Of a DNA stretch of 64,000 nucleotides, positions 11,097-23,610 are shown one piece after another; within the stretch, counting starts at the first letter, position 1; each line of letters begins with the position of its first letter. The notes under the pieces were generated by a model. It made no database searches. It saw only the letters and a list, made by a program, of their open reading frames with translations, and had not been told where the DNA came from. The stretch is from positions 29,394,421-29,458,420 of the forward strand of contig OW799233.1 in the NCBI GenBank assembly GCA_941918925.1, written 5' to 3'. This DNA comes from Phyto melanocephala. Lineage: Eukaryota; Arthropoda; Insecta; Diptera; Rhinophoridae. The position numbers were made by a program, and so were the translations under genes.

Positions 11097-11877
11097 AGAC
11101 AAGTAACAGTGCTATATTCGGCCGTGCCGAATCTTATATACCCTTCACAACGTGTAGTCATGCAATAACAATTGTTTGTATCACCATTCATCCCATATAA
11201 AATACGTGCATACGTACACGTTAGAATAAATGTGGCATCGAATCCCAGCTGAGCCAAAAAAATTTTATTTTATTTTATTTAATATATTATTTATATTTTA
11301 TTATTTTTTTTTTATATTTTTTGTAAATTTTTTTAAAAAATTTTTTTTAGAAAAATTTTAAAAAAATTTTTTAAAATTTTTTTTTTAATTTTTTTAAAAT
11401 TTTTTTTGTAGTTATTTTTTAATATTTTTTTCTTATTTTTAATATTTTTTTTTTTAATTTTTTTTTGTTTGGTATGTTTTTTACATGTATTTATGTATGT
11501 ATGTTGTTGTTGTAATTGTGAAAAAAAACGAGGTGGTCGTGGTTTTTTGCTCATATCTCAGAAAGTTATGGGGCGATTGTGCTGAATTTCAATAGCGATT
11601 CATTCCTGGATATTTGCAAGAGATTGATACCATATACAGATCTGAGGAACATGTAGTTGCTTCTAAAAGTTGATTTCAACCAACACACGGACAGACGGGC
11701 AGACGGACAGACGGATAGACGGACAGACGGACAGACGGTCAGGGCTTAATCGACTCCTCTATTCATAAGCTTTCAGAAAATATATACTTTATGGGGTCGG
11801 AAATGAAAATTGTAGAAATTACAAACGGAATGACAAAGCTATATATACCCTAGTGCACCACAGGTGAAGGGTATAAT
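11097..11877 (-). mobile_element. Helentron-associated element, subfamily A, copy A4
   Basis: The left edge carries ACAAGTAACAGTGC, the stem-loop TTCGGCCGTGCCGAA and ATACCCTTCACAAC. The right edge carries GGTGAAGGGTATAATA. The GACCCCATAAAG block and a GTCY array (11690-11740) lie between, with a long poly-T tract (11260-11470). Diverged from A1/A3 in the middle but of the same plan. Confidence 0.85.
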
Positions 11878-12984
11878 AATACTAGTTTGTATGGTATGTT
11901 TATTGTATTGTAATAACTTTTCGGCTTAGAGTCTGCTAAGCAGAGGTGTCTGTAATATTTGAGAGTCGCCGTCTTTGATATCTGTTAAAAAAAATCTATT
12001 TTCAAAAATTTTCCAAAGTGGCGATTTAAATTTAATATTCCACACTTAGCTATGATGGGTCGTTCTCAACAGTCATATTTGTTTATGTTATTATTTTAGA
12101 ATATTTTGAATTTCGGACAACTTGTGAATACAGTAATCATTTTAAAATAATTGTAAAATTTTTTCAAAATACTTTTGTTAGGAATTTTTACAAGTTATTT
12201 GGTTATTTAGTGTAATTTTTTTAAATGTGAAAAAAAATATTCCTGACATGTGGCAATGCCCAAAATGCTAATTTTCCCTTGCAGCATGTTCAGATTATAA
12301 AAAAAATAATGTTTAAAAATCATTAAGTTTTTTAATCAAAAATTGTGGTGTGTGAAAAGTGTTTTTTAAAAATTGTTTTCATTTTATGTTCATCATAATT
12401 TTTGGCTGAATGGATAAGTCAACAAACAGAACTGCCAAATTTTGTATGAAAAGTAGTCAAAGACAGTTCGAGAACTATTAATGTACCCTAAAAGATGCAC
12501 TGTTTGTTACGTTTTAAAGGCCGACTCAATAATAGGACAAGAAAACTGAAAATCGTAACGCTACAGTGAACAGAATAAGGTACCGTGCAACTATTATCGA
12601 CTTTTTTTCGGAAGAACTGGATTTAGTTGATAAGTTTATTCTTAGATTTTCACAAAAAGAAAAATTTAAATTGTTTGATAATAAATAGAAATTCATAAAA
12701 AAATTATTTAATCAACAAAGACCAATGGCACATTGCACTGATTATATGTACCGGTCAGTAGCAAACTTCTGTCGGCTGTTGGACAGGCAAAAACTAGCTA
12801 TGATAATGAAAAGCAATAAGTCGCGACATCAACAAACCTTCCATTAATATAACTGATGATTAGAAGTAAAAATAAATTAATAATGAAAAAAAAGGTGAAG
12901 AATAACCAAAACCAAATACCAGAGGGCAAGATAAATTCTGTTGTTATTACGACAGTAAATATCAATGGTAATGCGACGTTTGAT
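11878..12984. other. No gene recognised
   Basis: A+T-rich sequence with no supported coding, RNA or repeat boundary. Confidence 0.5.
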
Positions 12985-13045
12985 TTTTGAGTGCTGATGA
13001 TAAAATCGTAGCTGGTTTCGAAAATGCATTCCGCTAGGCTGGTGT
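12985..13045 (+). repeat. Jockey-like LINE 3' end fragment
   Basis: GCTGATGATAAAATCGTAGC and GTTTCGAAAATGCATTCC match the inverse of 48185-48245, which is the 3' end of a jockey-like retrotransposon. No reverse-transcriptase frame is attached here. Confidence 0.5.
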
Positions 13046-15021
13046 GGGGATAAAACTTACATTTTCTACTTATTCTTTCATTATCACAAATAAAGAAAAT
13101 TAATTTCTTTATTTAGAGGAATTTAAAGTAAATAAATTCAAACCAGAAACAAATGAATAAAAATTTCCTTTAAAATATTGAAGTTCATAAAAAAAGCAAT
13201 TTAATCAAACGCAGAAACAATCGAAAAACTATACTAAAGCTTAAACTCTCGGATAGACAACCTACGGCGTAGCCGCGTGCAACATTTATATGAACGCAAA
13301 TGACAGGCAATCATTTATTGTCGCCTCTAAATATTTCATTTACTTTTGCAAATATTTTGGTATTATTTTTATTTGTTATATATATTTTCTTTAATTTTTA
13401 AAAATCAAAGATTCGAAAATCACCCGAATAATAAATATAATAATTTTTGTGTTAAATAGGCCCATGGGGGGAAATTCTTCTAAAAAGCTGTGTACCAAAA
13501 GCGCATAGTACTCAAACGTTCAAGTAAACTTTCGACCGCAAACGAATGCATCAACTAAATACAACGCTTAACATTTAAACAGCATTCGGCATATGCGGTA
13601 ATTCATTCGTTATTTTGGAAACGTCTTTTCATATCATCGTATTTTACGGCACTCACCCTCTCAACAGTGTTACCATAATTGCTATAAAATTCTAATTTAC
13701 AAGGAAAAATGTCTTTGTTGTTTATGCGTAACAAACAATAAGAACAAAAAAATAAACCGAACAAATAAGAGTTTCTATCTTAACTGCCAATTCAATTACA
13801 CTGTTCCACAATTTCAAACTTTTCTGAAAAGTTTTACAAAAATGTTGGTAACTACATAGCAAAAAAGGCAAAGACCAGCCAAACTCATTAAGGGTTAATT
13901 TATTTATTATTCACACATTCTAAAGTTATGTTTCTGCGAAACTATTTTTGATTAAATTGCAGACGTTTTAAGGTTTGCTTGCTAAATATTTTGATATTAT
14001 TTCAAAGATTCGGTAATCATTAGTAGAATATTGTTATATAAAAATTGATATATAATATATATATTGAATATGTAAATCTTTTGTTCAGTTCTTCTTAAAT
14101 AAGAACATTTTTCTTTTTTTTTAAATAAAAATAAAAATTTTTTTTGAAGCTTATGTTTTAATAATTTATTCGAATAAAAATGTTTATTCTTAATTTATAT
14201 TTTTATTCGAACCTACCATTCACTCTATTTTGATAGTTATTGACTAAGACGTTTTTACAAAAGATCAGTTTTCATAAAGTCAAAATACTCAAAAATTTTT
14301 TTAAATTAAAAAGAACTAAGATTATGGAATACAGATAATGGGATTGATGGAGACACCCTATTACACGCTAACTAATCCGTTGTCTAATATAAATACAAAG
14401 CGTAGTACTAATTTTGCTCCGCGTTATTGAGATTAATATGCATTCAAGTGTTAAAAGATTTTATTTTTCGCGTAATACACTAGAAAACTATAAAAAGAAA
14501 CAACTCTTGCAGTTCATTGATTACAAATACTTGTTAAAATGTTAAAACTATTCGTTAGGAGGGCTCAAAACTAACAAAACTATTAAGATATTTTAAAGAT
14601 TGTTACAAATGTAATAAAATCTACTAACATTAAGGTAACAAAAATAGAATGACAAAAATAATTGGAATAAAAAATTTAAAAAGTGTAACTTAAAGAGCTA
14701 ATGGAGTGGGGTAGTAATTATAGATAACGGTTCACAAAATTTTTACAGACAAGCCTAAGCATAAGTGGCAAGCTTTGTGCAAAGCGCTAGCGCTAAAAGT
14801 GTCAATGTTGTGTTATAAACCATAATCGTCACTTATGTTGTTTAATAAAACCAACTAAAGAGAAATTAAAATAGAGACAAAATTGCAAGATTGACCTGAA
14901 AATAGATAAAATGACATTACATTTTAACAATTACAAAAGCAAAAAAAAAAATAAATAACTTAATATATCTTCACAAAAGTGTAGATATGATACTATGTGA
15001 AAGCGATTTACACTTGCTTGC
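13046..15021. other. No gene recognised; possible very old foldback MITE at 13462-13610
   Basis: ACTCAAACGTTCAAGTAAAC near 13510 weakly resembles the centre of the palindromic MITE at 7510. The remainder is A+T-rich without features. Confidence 0.4.
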
Positions 15022-15024
15022 TAA

Positions 15025-15337
15025 AGGCCATGACTGACTATCAGATTTAGTCGTTCGATATGTCAAAAATTGTATGTGTGTTCAGAAGGTGTGATAGTGT
15101 GGACACAAAGTGCACATGTGTGACAGATTTTTTGACATGTGTGTCCGATTTGATAATCTTTTGAAAATTTTCATAAAATAATAGAGTCTGTGCGATCAGA
15201 GTTGCTTTTTCTAAGCAAGTATGACAGTGTGGCATCCAATAACACATTTTGTTGCGATTTTTTCATGTAGGACAGAAAACTATCAGATTTTTATTTGACA
15301 TAATCGCACAACTTTGTAGGATAGTCGGTCATGGCCT
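15025..15337. mobile_element. MITE with AGGCCATGACTGACTATC ends and TAA target duplication
   Basis: The left end AGGCCATGACTGACTATC and right end GATAGTCGGTCATGGCCT are inverted repeats with one mismatch, each flanked by TAA. A 3-bp TAA duplication is typical of PIF/Harbinger-type elements; this class is inferred, since there is no transposase. A second copy lies at 22141. Confidence 0.75.
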
Positions 15338-15894
15338 TAAAGGTGACGACTTGCCATAAACTTACAATATGTTGTGATATGTCAAAAAATACAGATAGAA
15401 ATTTGACAGTTGTATAGCTCTTTTCATTTTTTTTAAATTTTTCTAAACACTAAGATTTTTCATTTTATCAGAGTTATGTTTTAACAGAAGCACATAGAGA
15501 AATGGGAAATAAAAATTATCGATATATTTTTGATTACAAGAATTTTAAGACAATGAAGCAGTAAAAATAAAATTCTAACTGAAAATTATATTAAATTTAA
15601 ATATTATTATAAAAAATATTCTTTTAATTACAAAATTGATAGGATTTATTAAACCGATGTATGTATGTGTAACTTGTGTATACAGTTTTTTGTGACAAAC
15701 TATTGTTTTGCCTATTAACACCCTTATTAGATAATTTTGAAATTTAAACTGTTTTTACATAAGTTTTAAATAAACTACATGTATTTTGAACATAGCATTA
15801 ACATATGAAAGTAAATGCTTGAAATTGAAATATTGTCCATCTCCGATGGAAATAACAAAAACAGCTGTTTATATACTGTGTAGTATTGAATTGT

Positions 15895-16046
15895 ATTTTA
15901 TTTGAAGCGTGATAGTGTAGACACAAATTGTAATAAGAAAATATTCTATTTGATTTTTTAACAATCAAACCAAAAATCATTTTATTTTGCTCTGACAAAA
16001 TCCAATGAATATTTAAGGTCTTGTTGTATAGTGTGAAGCGACCTTA
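15895..16046. repeat. Possible decayed fragment of the AGGCCATGACTGAC MITE
   Basis: GTGATAGTGTAGACACAAA matches an inner segment of the 15025 MITE (GTGATAGTGTGGACACAAA), but neither terminus is preserved. Confidence 0.35.
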
Positions 16047-16189
16047 AACAAACGAATAACTTCAAATTACGTACATTCGTACATATGAGTAAGAATAAAA
16101 AAGAGAACAACTGCAGCAAAACATTTTTACCATCATGTACAATACAGCCTACTTTTTTGCTATTTTAATAATAAAAATCATAGTCATAC

Positions 16190-16490
16190 GTGGTTTTTTG
16201 CTCATATTTCAGTCGCTAATAAGTAGACATTGCATGTTTAATACCAGTACTTTCGAAATTATTTCCAATAAATATATAGTACACACGAGTCTGTAGAATG
16301 TATGAGGGTATTAAAAAATTGATTTCAATGCTCAATGAACGACAGGTGGTCTTAGCTAAATCAACTTCTGTACCCATAAAAATGCAGAATATATATATTT
16401 TATAGCGATGCAAATGAATATTATCGAATTTCCAAAAGCAATGAAAAACTTATACCCATTTACACTTCCGTATGAACGGTATATAACAAC
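16190..16490 (-). mobile_element. Strongly decayed Helentron subfamily A remnant
   Basis: GGTTTTTTGCTCATATTTCAG, TTGATTTCAATGCTCAAT and a final ACGGTATATAAC follow the order of subfamily A on the minus strand, with GACCCCATAAAG degraded to TACCCATAAAA. The GTCY core and stem-loop are lost. Confidence 0.5.
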
Positions 16491-16764
16491 AACAGTTGCA
16501 CTGCACTCAAATTTAATACCTAACAAATTATCAAAATTTTATTTTTCAATTGCAAAGTGCTGATGACGTGGTATTTTGGTTCGCTTCATAAAAATTTTAA
16601 AGACATAATAATTTTTGTCAGATAAAAATCGTTTGCCGCTTTTGCGTAATTTGGCTATTACACTTCTTGATATAGATATTAAGACATAAGAGATTTTAGA
16701 ATGCATAGCTGGCCAAAACTTTCATTCATAAAATTGTATTAATCTGAAAACATTATACGGTGAG

Positions 16765-17055
16765 TGCTAGGATTAGTAGATGGTAGCGCGGCACTTTGGA
16801 TTATTTTAGGATATGTGAAGGTGAGGAGGAAACTGTATGTCTGTCACTGATCGAGACTACAGAACCACAAGTTTAAGTAGTTAGGTAAACGATTCTATGA
16901 TGATCTGGGTGATGTCTCGGAGTGCAAGCTGCAGAACATCAATGGTTTTTCTTCTATTAAGGGGATAACAATGGACCAAGCTGGTCTCCGAGTGAGGGTG
17001 TTGGAGGTATCTCTTTCTACCTGCACCCCCTTTCCTACATACCTACCTACTTAAA
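16765..17055 (+). pseudogene. LINE ORF2 C-terminus and 3' tail
   Basis: A frame reading RICEGEEET continues, after shifts, into YDDLGDVSECKLQNINGF. The DNA then runs through ACAATGGACCAAGCTGGTCT to a short CCTACCTAC tail. The acidic CEGEEET motif is the cysteine tail of I-like LINE proteins. The segment with ATGGACCA and TGCACCCC recurs inverted at 47940-48030, so it is a family 3' end. Frameshifts make the copy dead. Confidence 0.6.
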
Positions 17056-18118
17056 AATTTTACAAATTTGTAACGATAGTCCGTGGGAAAAATATCAAAT
17101 GCGTTCTTGTAAAAGGCATTCTTTAAACACTGGAACTATTAATTCGGAACCTGCCTATTATACACTAGTAAATTCCCTTATGTCTACAAATACATTAACA
17201 CATTCACACATTATATTATACACACATACCTCAAAATGTATAACAAACACTGTAATAAATGAACAACTACAAAGTAAAAGTTTGTTTCAACAAAGAGAAA
17301 AAGTTCAGCCATAAACGAAAAAATTAAAACAAAAAAAAAAATAAAAAAATTTTTAATTAAACATTTCAGTCCTTTGGGTGTAGTTGTTTTTGTTTTATTT
17401 TTTTTTTAGAGTTGCTCTTTTGTTATTCTGTGGTGGGAGAATACATGTGTTATAAATACATATATGTTTGTATATATGTATGTATGGTTGAATGTATGCT
17501 TGTATGCATGCTCGTGTGGTTGTTCTAATTGCAACTAACTCCCAAATGTACAACACAACATTCACCTGAGTCTTAAGAAGTATTAAAAATTATTTTAACA
17601 CAAACTATTTAATTGTGTTGTAAAACGGAATTTGGTTTAAAAGAATTAATTTAATTAAGTTTTGCTAAGAAAGGAGATTAAATAAAAAATTTGTGTATAC
17701 AAATTATTTACAAATAACAAAAACAAGTAACATTTTCTAAAAATTTTTAATAAAAAATTTTTTTTAAAATATATGTTTGGAAAAAATTTTTTTTTTGTTA
17801 AAAAAACAACATGCAAAAAAGTTTTATTTAATTGAATTGTTTCTAAATAATAAAATTTTTAACACAAGTTTAATATATATTTTTTTTAATAACAATATTT
17901 CGCATACGTAATTAATATATGTATGATTGACGCAACGAATCCGTATTCAGGGTGTATAATTTATGGAAGAATTCACTTAAATATGCTTTACGGCCAACTT
18001 TATAACAAAATTAAATACAAAGATATAATTGGCAATGATATTTATAAAGGGTTTAAACATGACTTCTATAATAGTTCATTAAATTATATTTACGTCTAAA
18101 AACTAAACAACTATTTAT
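17056..18118. other. No gene recognised
   Basis: A+T-rich with poly-A/T runs. The open frame at 17099-17314 has no recognisable similarity or splice context. Confidence 0.5.
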
Positions 18119-18586
18119 TTTTACACCCACCACCAAAAAAATGGTGTGCGGGTAAACTCATTTGAGATAAAGCATTATATACAAGGTTAGAGTTAAAGTG
18201 GCCGTGTTACCTTCATTTTCCGTTATTCCAATTATATTGACGAAAAAATTATATTTGCGAAATTCTAGCAATGTAAATTTATTGCGTCAGCCGCAAGCAC
18301 ATTTAATTCGATGTAAGAAAAAAAATTTTTTATGACCTACACTTGCATAAAAAGCAATAACTTTCTTTTATTTATACGGACTCTACCCATTTTCAATTTA
18401 AAAAAATTCTGTTGTGGAAAAAATTGATTGTCCTAAATTTTTCTGTTCGAGCTCTTTTGTGCTGTTAACAAGCGAACAGATAAAGTTAGATCGTCCTAAA
18501 ATGAAACCAGGACTTAAAAGAATATACTTTAAGGGGTCGTAAAAAATATTTCGATGCGTTAAATGTGGAGTTACATCATTTCACTT
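18119..18586 (-). mobile_element. Decayed, truncated Helentron subfamily B remnant
   Basis: Contains the B-family segments AAAGCATTATATACAAGGTT, TTCATTTTCCGTTATTCC and, near 18500, AGATCGTCCTAAAATGAAACC followed by ATATACTTTAAGGGGTCG. The order is that of other minus-strand B copies. A hairpin-like ACCCACCACC...ATGGTGTGCGGGT pair starts it, and the GTCY core is lost. Confidence 0.6.
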
Positions 18587-19816
18587 TAAAACACTATATT
18601 CGGCTGTGCCAAATCTTTTATACCCACCACCAGTTTTCCGTTCTTTTATAGCCTGGGTTTTTTTCCCGAAAATTTTTGTTTCCCGGAAATGAGAGATTAA
18701 TTTTTTAATATCCCGGGATCCCGCAGCAAAGCAAATAAAAGTAAATTTGTTTTTAATTAAAAAAAAACTTTTTTTTATTAAAAAGCATAAAATAGTTTAT
18801 AATGTAAAGGAAGCACATCAAAACTATAAAAATCAATAAAGAAACAATAAAGAATTTAAAATATAAATTGAGTAAAAATATTTTTTATAGAAAAAAATAT
18901 TATTCTGTAGATACGAGATCAAATATATATGAGCACAAAAAAAAACAAAAATACAGGTACTTCAGCTATAAGATCAAAAATAAAATCAATTTCAATATTA
19001 ACAATATAAACATCAGCTTTCGAATCGTAGCCACCTTTTTTATTTCCAGGGATTCCGAAAAATAATCCCGGGAATTTGGGAAATAACCCAATTTATAGCA
19101 CAAAATGTTTTTGTTTGTTATTAACAGTAATCGCTATGCAATAATCCCTTTATAATTAAATATGTATCATTTTCTTTGTATAAGTTCGATATGCTAGTAA
19201 AATGTTTTTCGTAAATTTAGTCTTTCAATGAAAGTGGGCGTTAAAGTAGGCGTGTTGAAGTTGTTTCTACTAATGAATGCAACTTAGATGTTTCAATAAA
19301 GTTCTTTATTATTCCAAAATCTTTATTCATAGAGAAATTATATGAATTTGAGATAAACCGTTATATGGGAGGTAGGCGTTAAAGTGCGCGTGCCACCAAA
19401 ATTTTCTGGCACAACAATGACATTGACGGATACCCGTAGCAAATTTCATTATCGTAGCTCTAATTTTGTCGGTTTTATGAGCTTTTAAATTTCATTAACG
19501 GTAGATAACGTTAAAAGTGGGCGTTATAGTAGGCGTGTCAAAATTATTTCTGCTAATGAATACAACTTAGATATTTCAATATAGTCGCTTATTATCCGAA
19601 AATCTTTATTCGTAGAGAAATTATATGAATTTAAGGTTAGACGTTATATGGGAGGTGCGCGTAAAAGTGGACGTGTCACGCTTATTTTCCGTCATAAAAT
19701 CAAACCCCGATTTAGAATATATATACTTTATGGGGTCTAAAATGGATACTTCGATGTGTTACAAACAGAATGACAAAATGAATATACCCCCACCATTTTT
19801 TTGGTGGCGGGTATAC
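18587..19816 (-). mobile_element. Helentron subfamily B copy with hAT-like insert and lost core
   Basis: The left edge has TATTCGGCTGTGCCAAATC and ATACCCACCACC; the right edge has GGTGGCGGGTATA. The outermost 3' bases (ACAAGTAAGAG) are missing. At about 19695 the sequence passes straight from TTTTCCGTCA to TAAAATCAAACCCC, so the GTCY core and several hundred bases seen in other copies are deleted. It carries no mariner MITE: CTTTGTATAAGTTCGATATG at about 19175-19194 is an intact empty site. A 439-base element is inserted at 18653. Confidence 0.8.
18653..19091. mobile_element. hAT-like MITE with 8-bp target duplication
   Basis: It is flanked by TTTATAGC on both sides (18645-18652 and 19092-19099). 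Its ends CTGGGTTTTTTTCCCG and CGGGAATTTGGGAAATAACC pair as imperfect inverted repeats, and further CCCGGGA motifs lie just inside. Other B copies have uninterrupted CTTTATAGCACA at this site (e.g. 23668), proving the insertion. An 8-bp duplication indicates the hAT group. No transposase is present; the 65-codon frame inside is not meaningful. Confidence 0.85.
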
Positions 19817-20960
19817 CAAACTAATTTATGTAATGTAAATGACATAACTGGAAGACTTTAAAGTGTTATAAGTACATTTTAGATAATTATGCACGAATAT
19901 TGTTTTTGAAACATTCAAATATGAGCCCATAATTTTTTTTATTTTAAGTATAACAAGATATTATATCATTCTTAAAGAAAATGGCTAATTTAATTGCAAT
20001 TCTCTTAAACAGAAGTGGGCACCCTGTACAATTTTTTCTATCATATCACATTACATCACTTATGGAAATAGTAGCAGCATTAGGTTTTAGTAATTAAATT
20101 AATTGACCTGTCAATTGCATAAACTAGAAATTTTTATGAAAATATTAACTTCTATAAAACCAAATATCTAGTTGATTTAAGAGTTAGTAAAAAATAGTTT
20201 TTTAAGTAAAATTTATTACGTAATTGAACATTTAATACCTTATTTATTTACAAAACAAAAGGATTGTAAATGATTAGTTTTAAATAGTTTTTTTTTATCA
20301 TTGAAATTGTGGTTTATTGCCACTTATTTTATTAACTTAAAAAAAAACATTTACAATATTATTTTTTTGGTTTAACTTTGTAAAAAAATTTTTAAATATT
20401 ATTGCTGATGTCTGCAAATCTGTATGTTTTTGTGGTCTTATGTCAACGCATTTAATTGTTATTAATACTGCTTGTATTTAAAATAAACATTGTAAAGAAA
20501 AAAAAATTTGAAATAAACAAATATTAATTATTTATAAATGAGCTGGTTATAGAACAATGCAAAAAAAAAAACAAATAAAACGAATTTATATACATACGTA
20601 TAAACATAAGGCTGTACCGAAAAAAAAAGTTCGTCGTACACCCTTAAATATAAAATAGTCTTGCAGAGCAATTTGTAGAACAAATTTTTCGAACATAGAG
20701 CTTATATCTTTGGTATTTTTAGTCGCATATTAAAGTGTGAATTATCGGCATTTTTGCCTTGAGGCAAGGAAATAACAAGAAAACATGTAAAATGTCTATG
20801 CCAATATTTTATAACGATCAACAAAGTGTAAACATGCAACTATTAGCATATATAAGATGTTTGTTTCTTATTGGCATATCATCATGTATCGGGTGATTCA
20901 TTGTGAGGTTTGAAATTCTATAGCCTTTTTTGGATACATCATGTATGACTCATTTTAAAG
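19817..20960. other. No gene recognised
   Basis: A+T-rich, with poly-A/T runs. No supported features. Confidence 0.55.
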
Positions 20961-20984
20961 TGCTTTGCCTTTTTTGTTCAGCAT

Positions 20985-21660
20985 TATTTGGCAATTCATC
21001 ATGGAAGGACTCACACCACAACAGCGTCTCCAAATTGTGTAGCTGTATTACGAAAAACAGGGTTCTGTAAGAAATGTCTTTCGTGTGATTCAAGGATTTT
21101 ACGGTGCACATACTCGACCACTATTGCCAATACCGTTTACAAATTTGAGTGGCAAAACAAAATTTCCATATTTGGGCCGATGAGCAACTCGAAGAGTAAC
21201 AAAAGCTACCATTATATACATTTAAACAACTTTATGGTTGGGTTAATGGTCTGGTGAAATCACTTCTCCATTTTTCTTTAAAAGTGAGGCAATTCAGAAT
21301 GCTACCTCAAATGTAAGCCGTTATAGCACCCTGTTAACGGATAATATGTTTCTTGAGATTCAAGCGTATGGCCTTGGTATTATCTGTTTTGCACAAGATG
21401 ACGTTAGGAGTCATAGATTGCGTAGAACAATGGACTTGTTGAGAAATCACAAGTGGTGAGCACTTAATTTCACAATAAATTGGCCTTATAGATCTTAAGA
21501 GGTTAAGAGATAAAATCTTAGTTTTTAGAATAAGTCAACTACTACGCCCGAAATTGGACTTTCTGAATGGGACCACCTCAGAGGTAGTCATCGCCAGATA
21601 TCATTTTCAACCAGTTAATGCCATAAATTGTTCTTTTAATCGATAATAAAAATTTTAAGT
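20985..21660 (+). pseudogene. Internally deleted mariner-type transposase
   Basis: Begins MEGLTPQQRLQIV, a stop, then LYYEKQGSVRNVFRVIQGFYG: the start of a mariner helix-turn-helix region. It then jumps to ITSPFFFKSEAIQNATSN and, at about 21400, CFAQDDVRSHRLRRTMDLLR, which corresponds to the block with the second catalytic aspartate. Near 21580-21640 the end resembles a mariner C-terminus in shifted frames. The DNA between the N-terminal and catalytic regions is lost and there are many stops. It is a distinct lineage from the other mariners in the window. Confidence 0.75.
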
Positions 21661-22140
21661 TTACTTTCAATATTAATTAGTTTAATTTTATGTTATAAAT
21701 CAAATTTCAGGATGAATTACTACAGCGAATAAAAAAAACTACGCAATGCAGCTGACAAAGTCTTCAATACTGTTTCACTGTTTGTATCAAGATTGTTGCA
21801 GTTTGCAGTGATTTTTTTGGTTTCCTTTTTTCATGTATGCAGTTTGATATATGAAATATAAAAGATAATAGAAATAATTGTTTTTTAGCTATGGACACTT
21901 TGGCAGCTGATTTTTAAAATAAGCGATAAAATTCAATTAATTGACATTTTAATTTATTTTACAACATTGACAGAATTAAAATTATGAACAACTCAAACTC
22001 TTTAGCATACGTTCGGGATGTTTGTACAATAACTGTTTCTAATCTACACTCATTGGAACACTTTCGATTCGGTATAACAGTATAAATACATTCAAGGAAA
22101 CTACAGCAATTAGTAGTAGTTTTGCCAAAGACATGCCATA
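21661..22140. other. No gene recognised
   Basis: Spacer between a mariner remnant and a MITE. The 62-codon minus-strand frame here has no recognisable motif. Confidence 0.5.
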
Positions 22141-22418
22141 AGGCCATGACTGACTATGAGATTAAGTGGTTCGATATTGTGTGTGTGTTCAGACAGTGTG
22201 AAAGTGTGAACTAAAAGTCCACATGTGTGACAGATTTTTTTGGAAATCTTTTGGAAATTTACATAAAATAAAAATTTTTATGCGCTGTACGATCAGAGTT
22301 GCTTTTTGTAATACTGGTATGACAGTGTGGCATCCAATCAAACATTTTGTTACAATATTCCCATATAAGACAGAAAGTTCTCAAATTTTAATTTGATTTT
22401 GTAGGACAGTCATAAAGA
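22141..22418. mobile_element. Second copy of the AGGCCATGACTGAC MITE, right end decayed
   Basis: Starts AGGCCATGACTGACTATGAG and follows the 15025 copy through GTGTGACAGATTTTTT, ATCAGAGTTGCTTTTT and ATGACAGTGTGGCATCCAAT. The right inverted repeat is reduced to GTAGGACAGTCATAAAG. Confidence 0.7.
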
Positions 22419-23610
22419 GACTTTAGCGAGTATCAAGTCAAATTAAATACTATTAAAATATTAAATAATCTGTTGTAATACTAAATTGTGTTTTAATAAT
22501 TAAAATGTAATTGCGTTAGTTTTAAGAGTGCTGAATACCAATTTCAATTAAAAGAAACACGTTTCATTTAAAAGAAAAAAACCTATAAAAAAGTTTTTTA
22601 AACGAAACAATATCATACTTAAAAAGTTATGATGAACCATTACGTTCGAAAAAAATTTTTGTTTTCAAAATTACCTTGCTAAAATGCTTTCTAGTCGAAG
22701 TCCTGTTGTAAACATTTTTTGCCAAGTGGTGCGGGCTAATGTCTTTACAGATAATAAAAGCACATAAGTTCATTGTAGTGTATAAACATTAAATACGAGT
22801 TTTTTACTGCTTTGATATTGCGGCATATGATTAATAATAAATTTAATAATATTTTTATGTATTAATGTATGCATCATATTACAAATATTAACACTACAAT
22901 GTTAACTATTAATGGTGGTTTAAAAAAAATTTAATTTAATTGCCTTTTCAACCAACATTTTGTGTACCAAATTTTTTAAACTGATTTAGTGATATTTTTC
23001 CAACATTCTTAATTCTTTGAACTTAAGTAAAAACGGTCTTAAGTCAAAAACTGCAGTTCGTGTTTAATAAAAAAAAAACATTTTTTGGGTAGAGAAATCA
23101 ACTCCTATTAGAAGAGTTGTGTGAATCTTAAGTTATTGAAACTAAACGAAAAAGAGTGTAAATTTAATAAACCTCAGTGAAGAACTCAAACTTCAAATTA
23201 TTGACTTAACCCTCTTTTTGTCCTGACGTCAAAGAATTGTCCTTAATTTTCTTTGAGCAATATCTACCTTTTAATTTGTTTATACAATTTCAATTATCTG
23301 TTTTTTCTTTTAGCTTTTATGAGGCAGCAGAGCGTTAAACAAAAATAAACTGAAAATTGCCTTTTTTCCGAGTCAGTATAGCCAGAGCTCTTGAATGAAA
23401 TGATACTTGTAAAGAACCGAACTGTTATAGTATAAAAGAATTCTCTAAAATTAACATTATTTTTAGTATAAAAATATCCAGTGAAAATAGTGCTGGTACT
23501 TTTAGGTTAATTAAACTTAAATTGTATCAAACAGACGCACAAAATTCTATGAAAATAAAATTCACCAAAGCAAAAACGAAGAAAAAGTGAAAAAAGAAAA
23601 CATCAAGACA
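22419..23610. other. No gene recognised
   Basis: A+T-rich intergenic DNA with no supported signal. Confidence 0.55.

Noticed and set aside
11333..11554. Lysine/asparagine-rich minus-strand ORF
   Set aside because: Translation of the poly-T tract of Helentron A4.
17099..17314. 71-codon ORF rich in Thr/Ser/Asn
   Set aside because: Composition follows A+T-rich DNA; no motif, signal or splice context.
18868..19065. 65-codon ORF inside the hAT-like MITE
   Set aside because: Low complexity, no transposase motif, and the element is a non-coding MITE.
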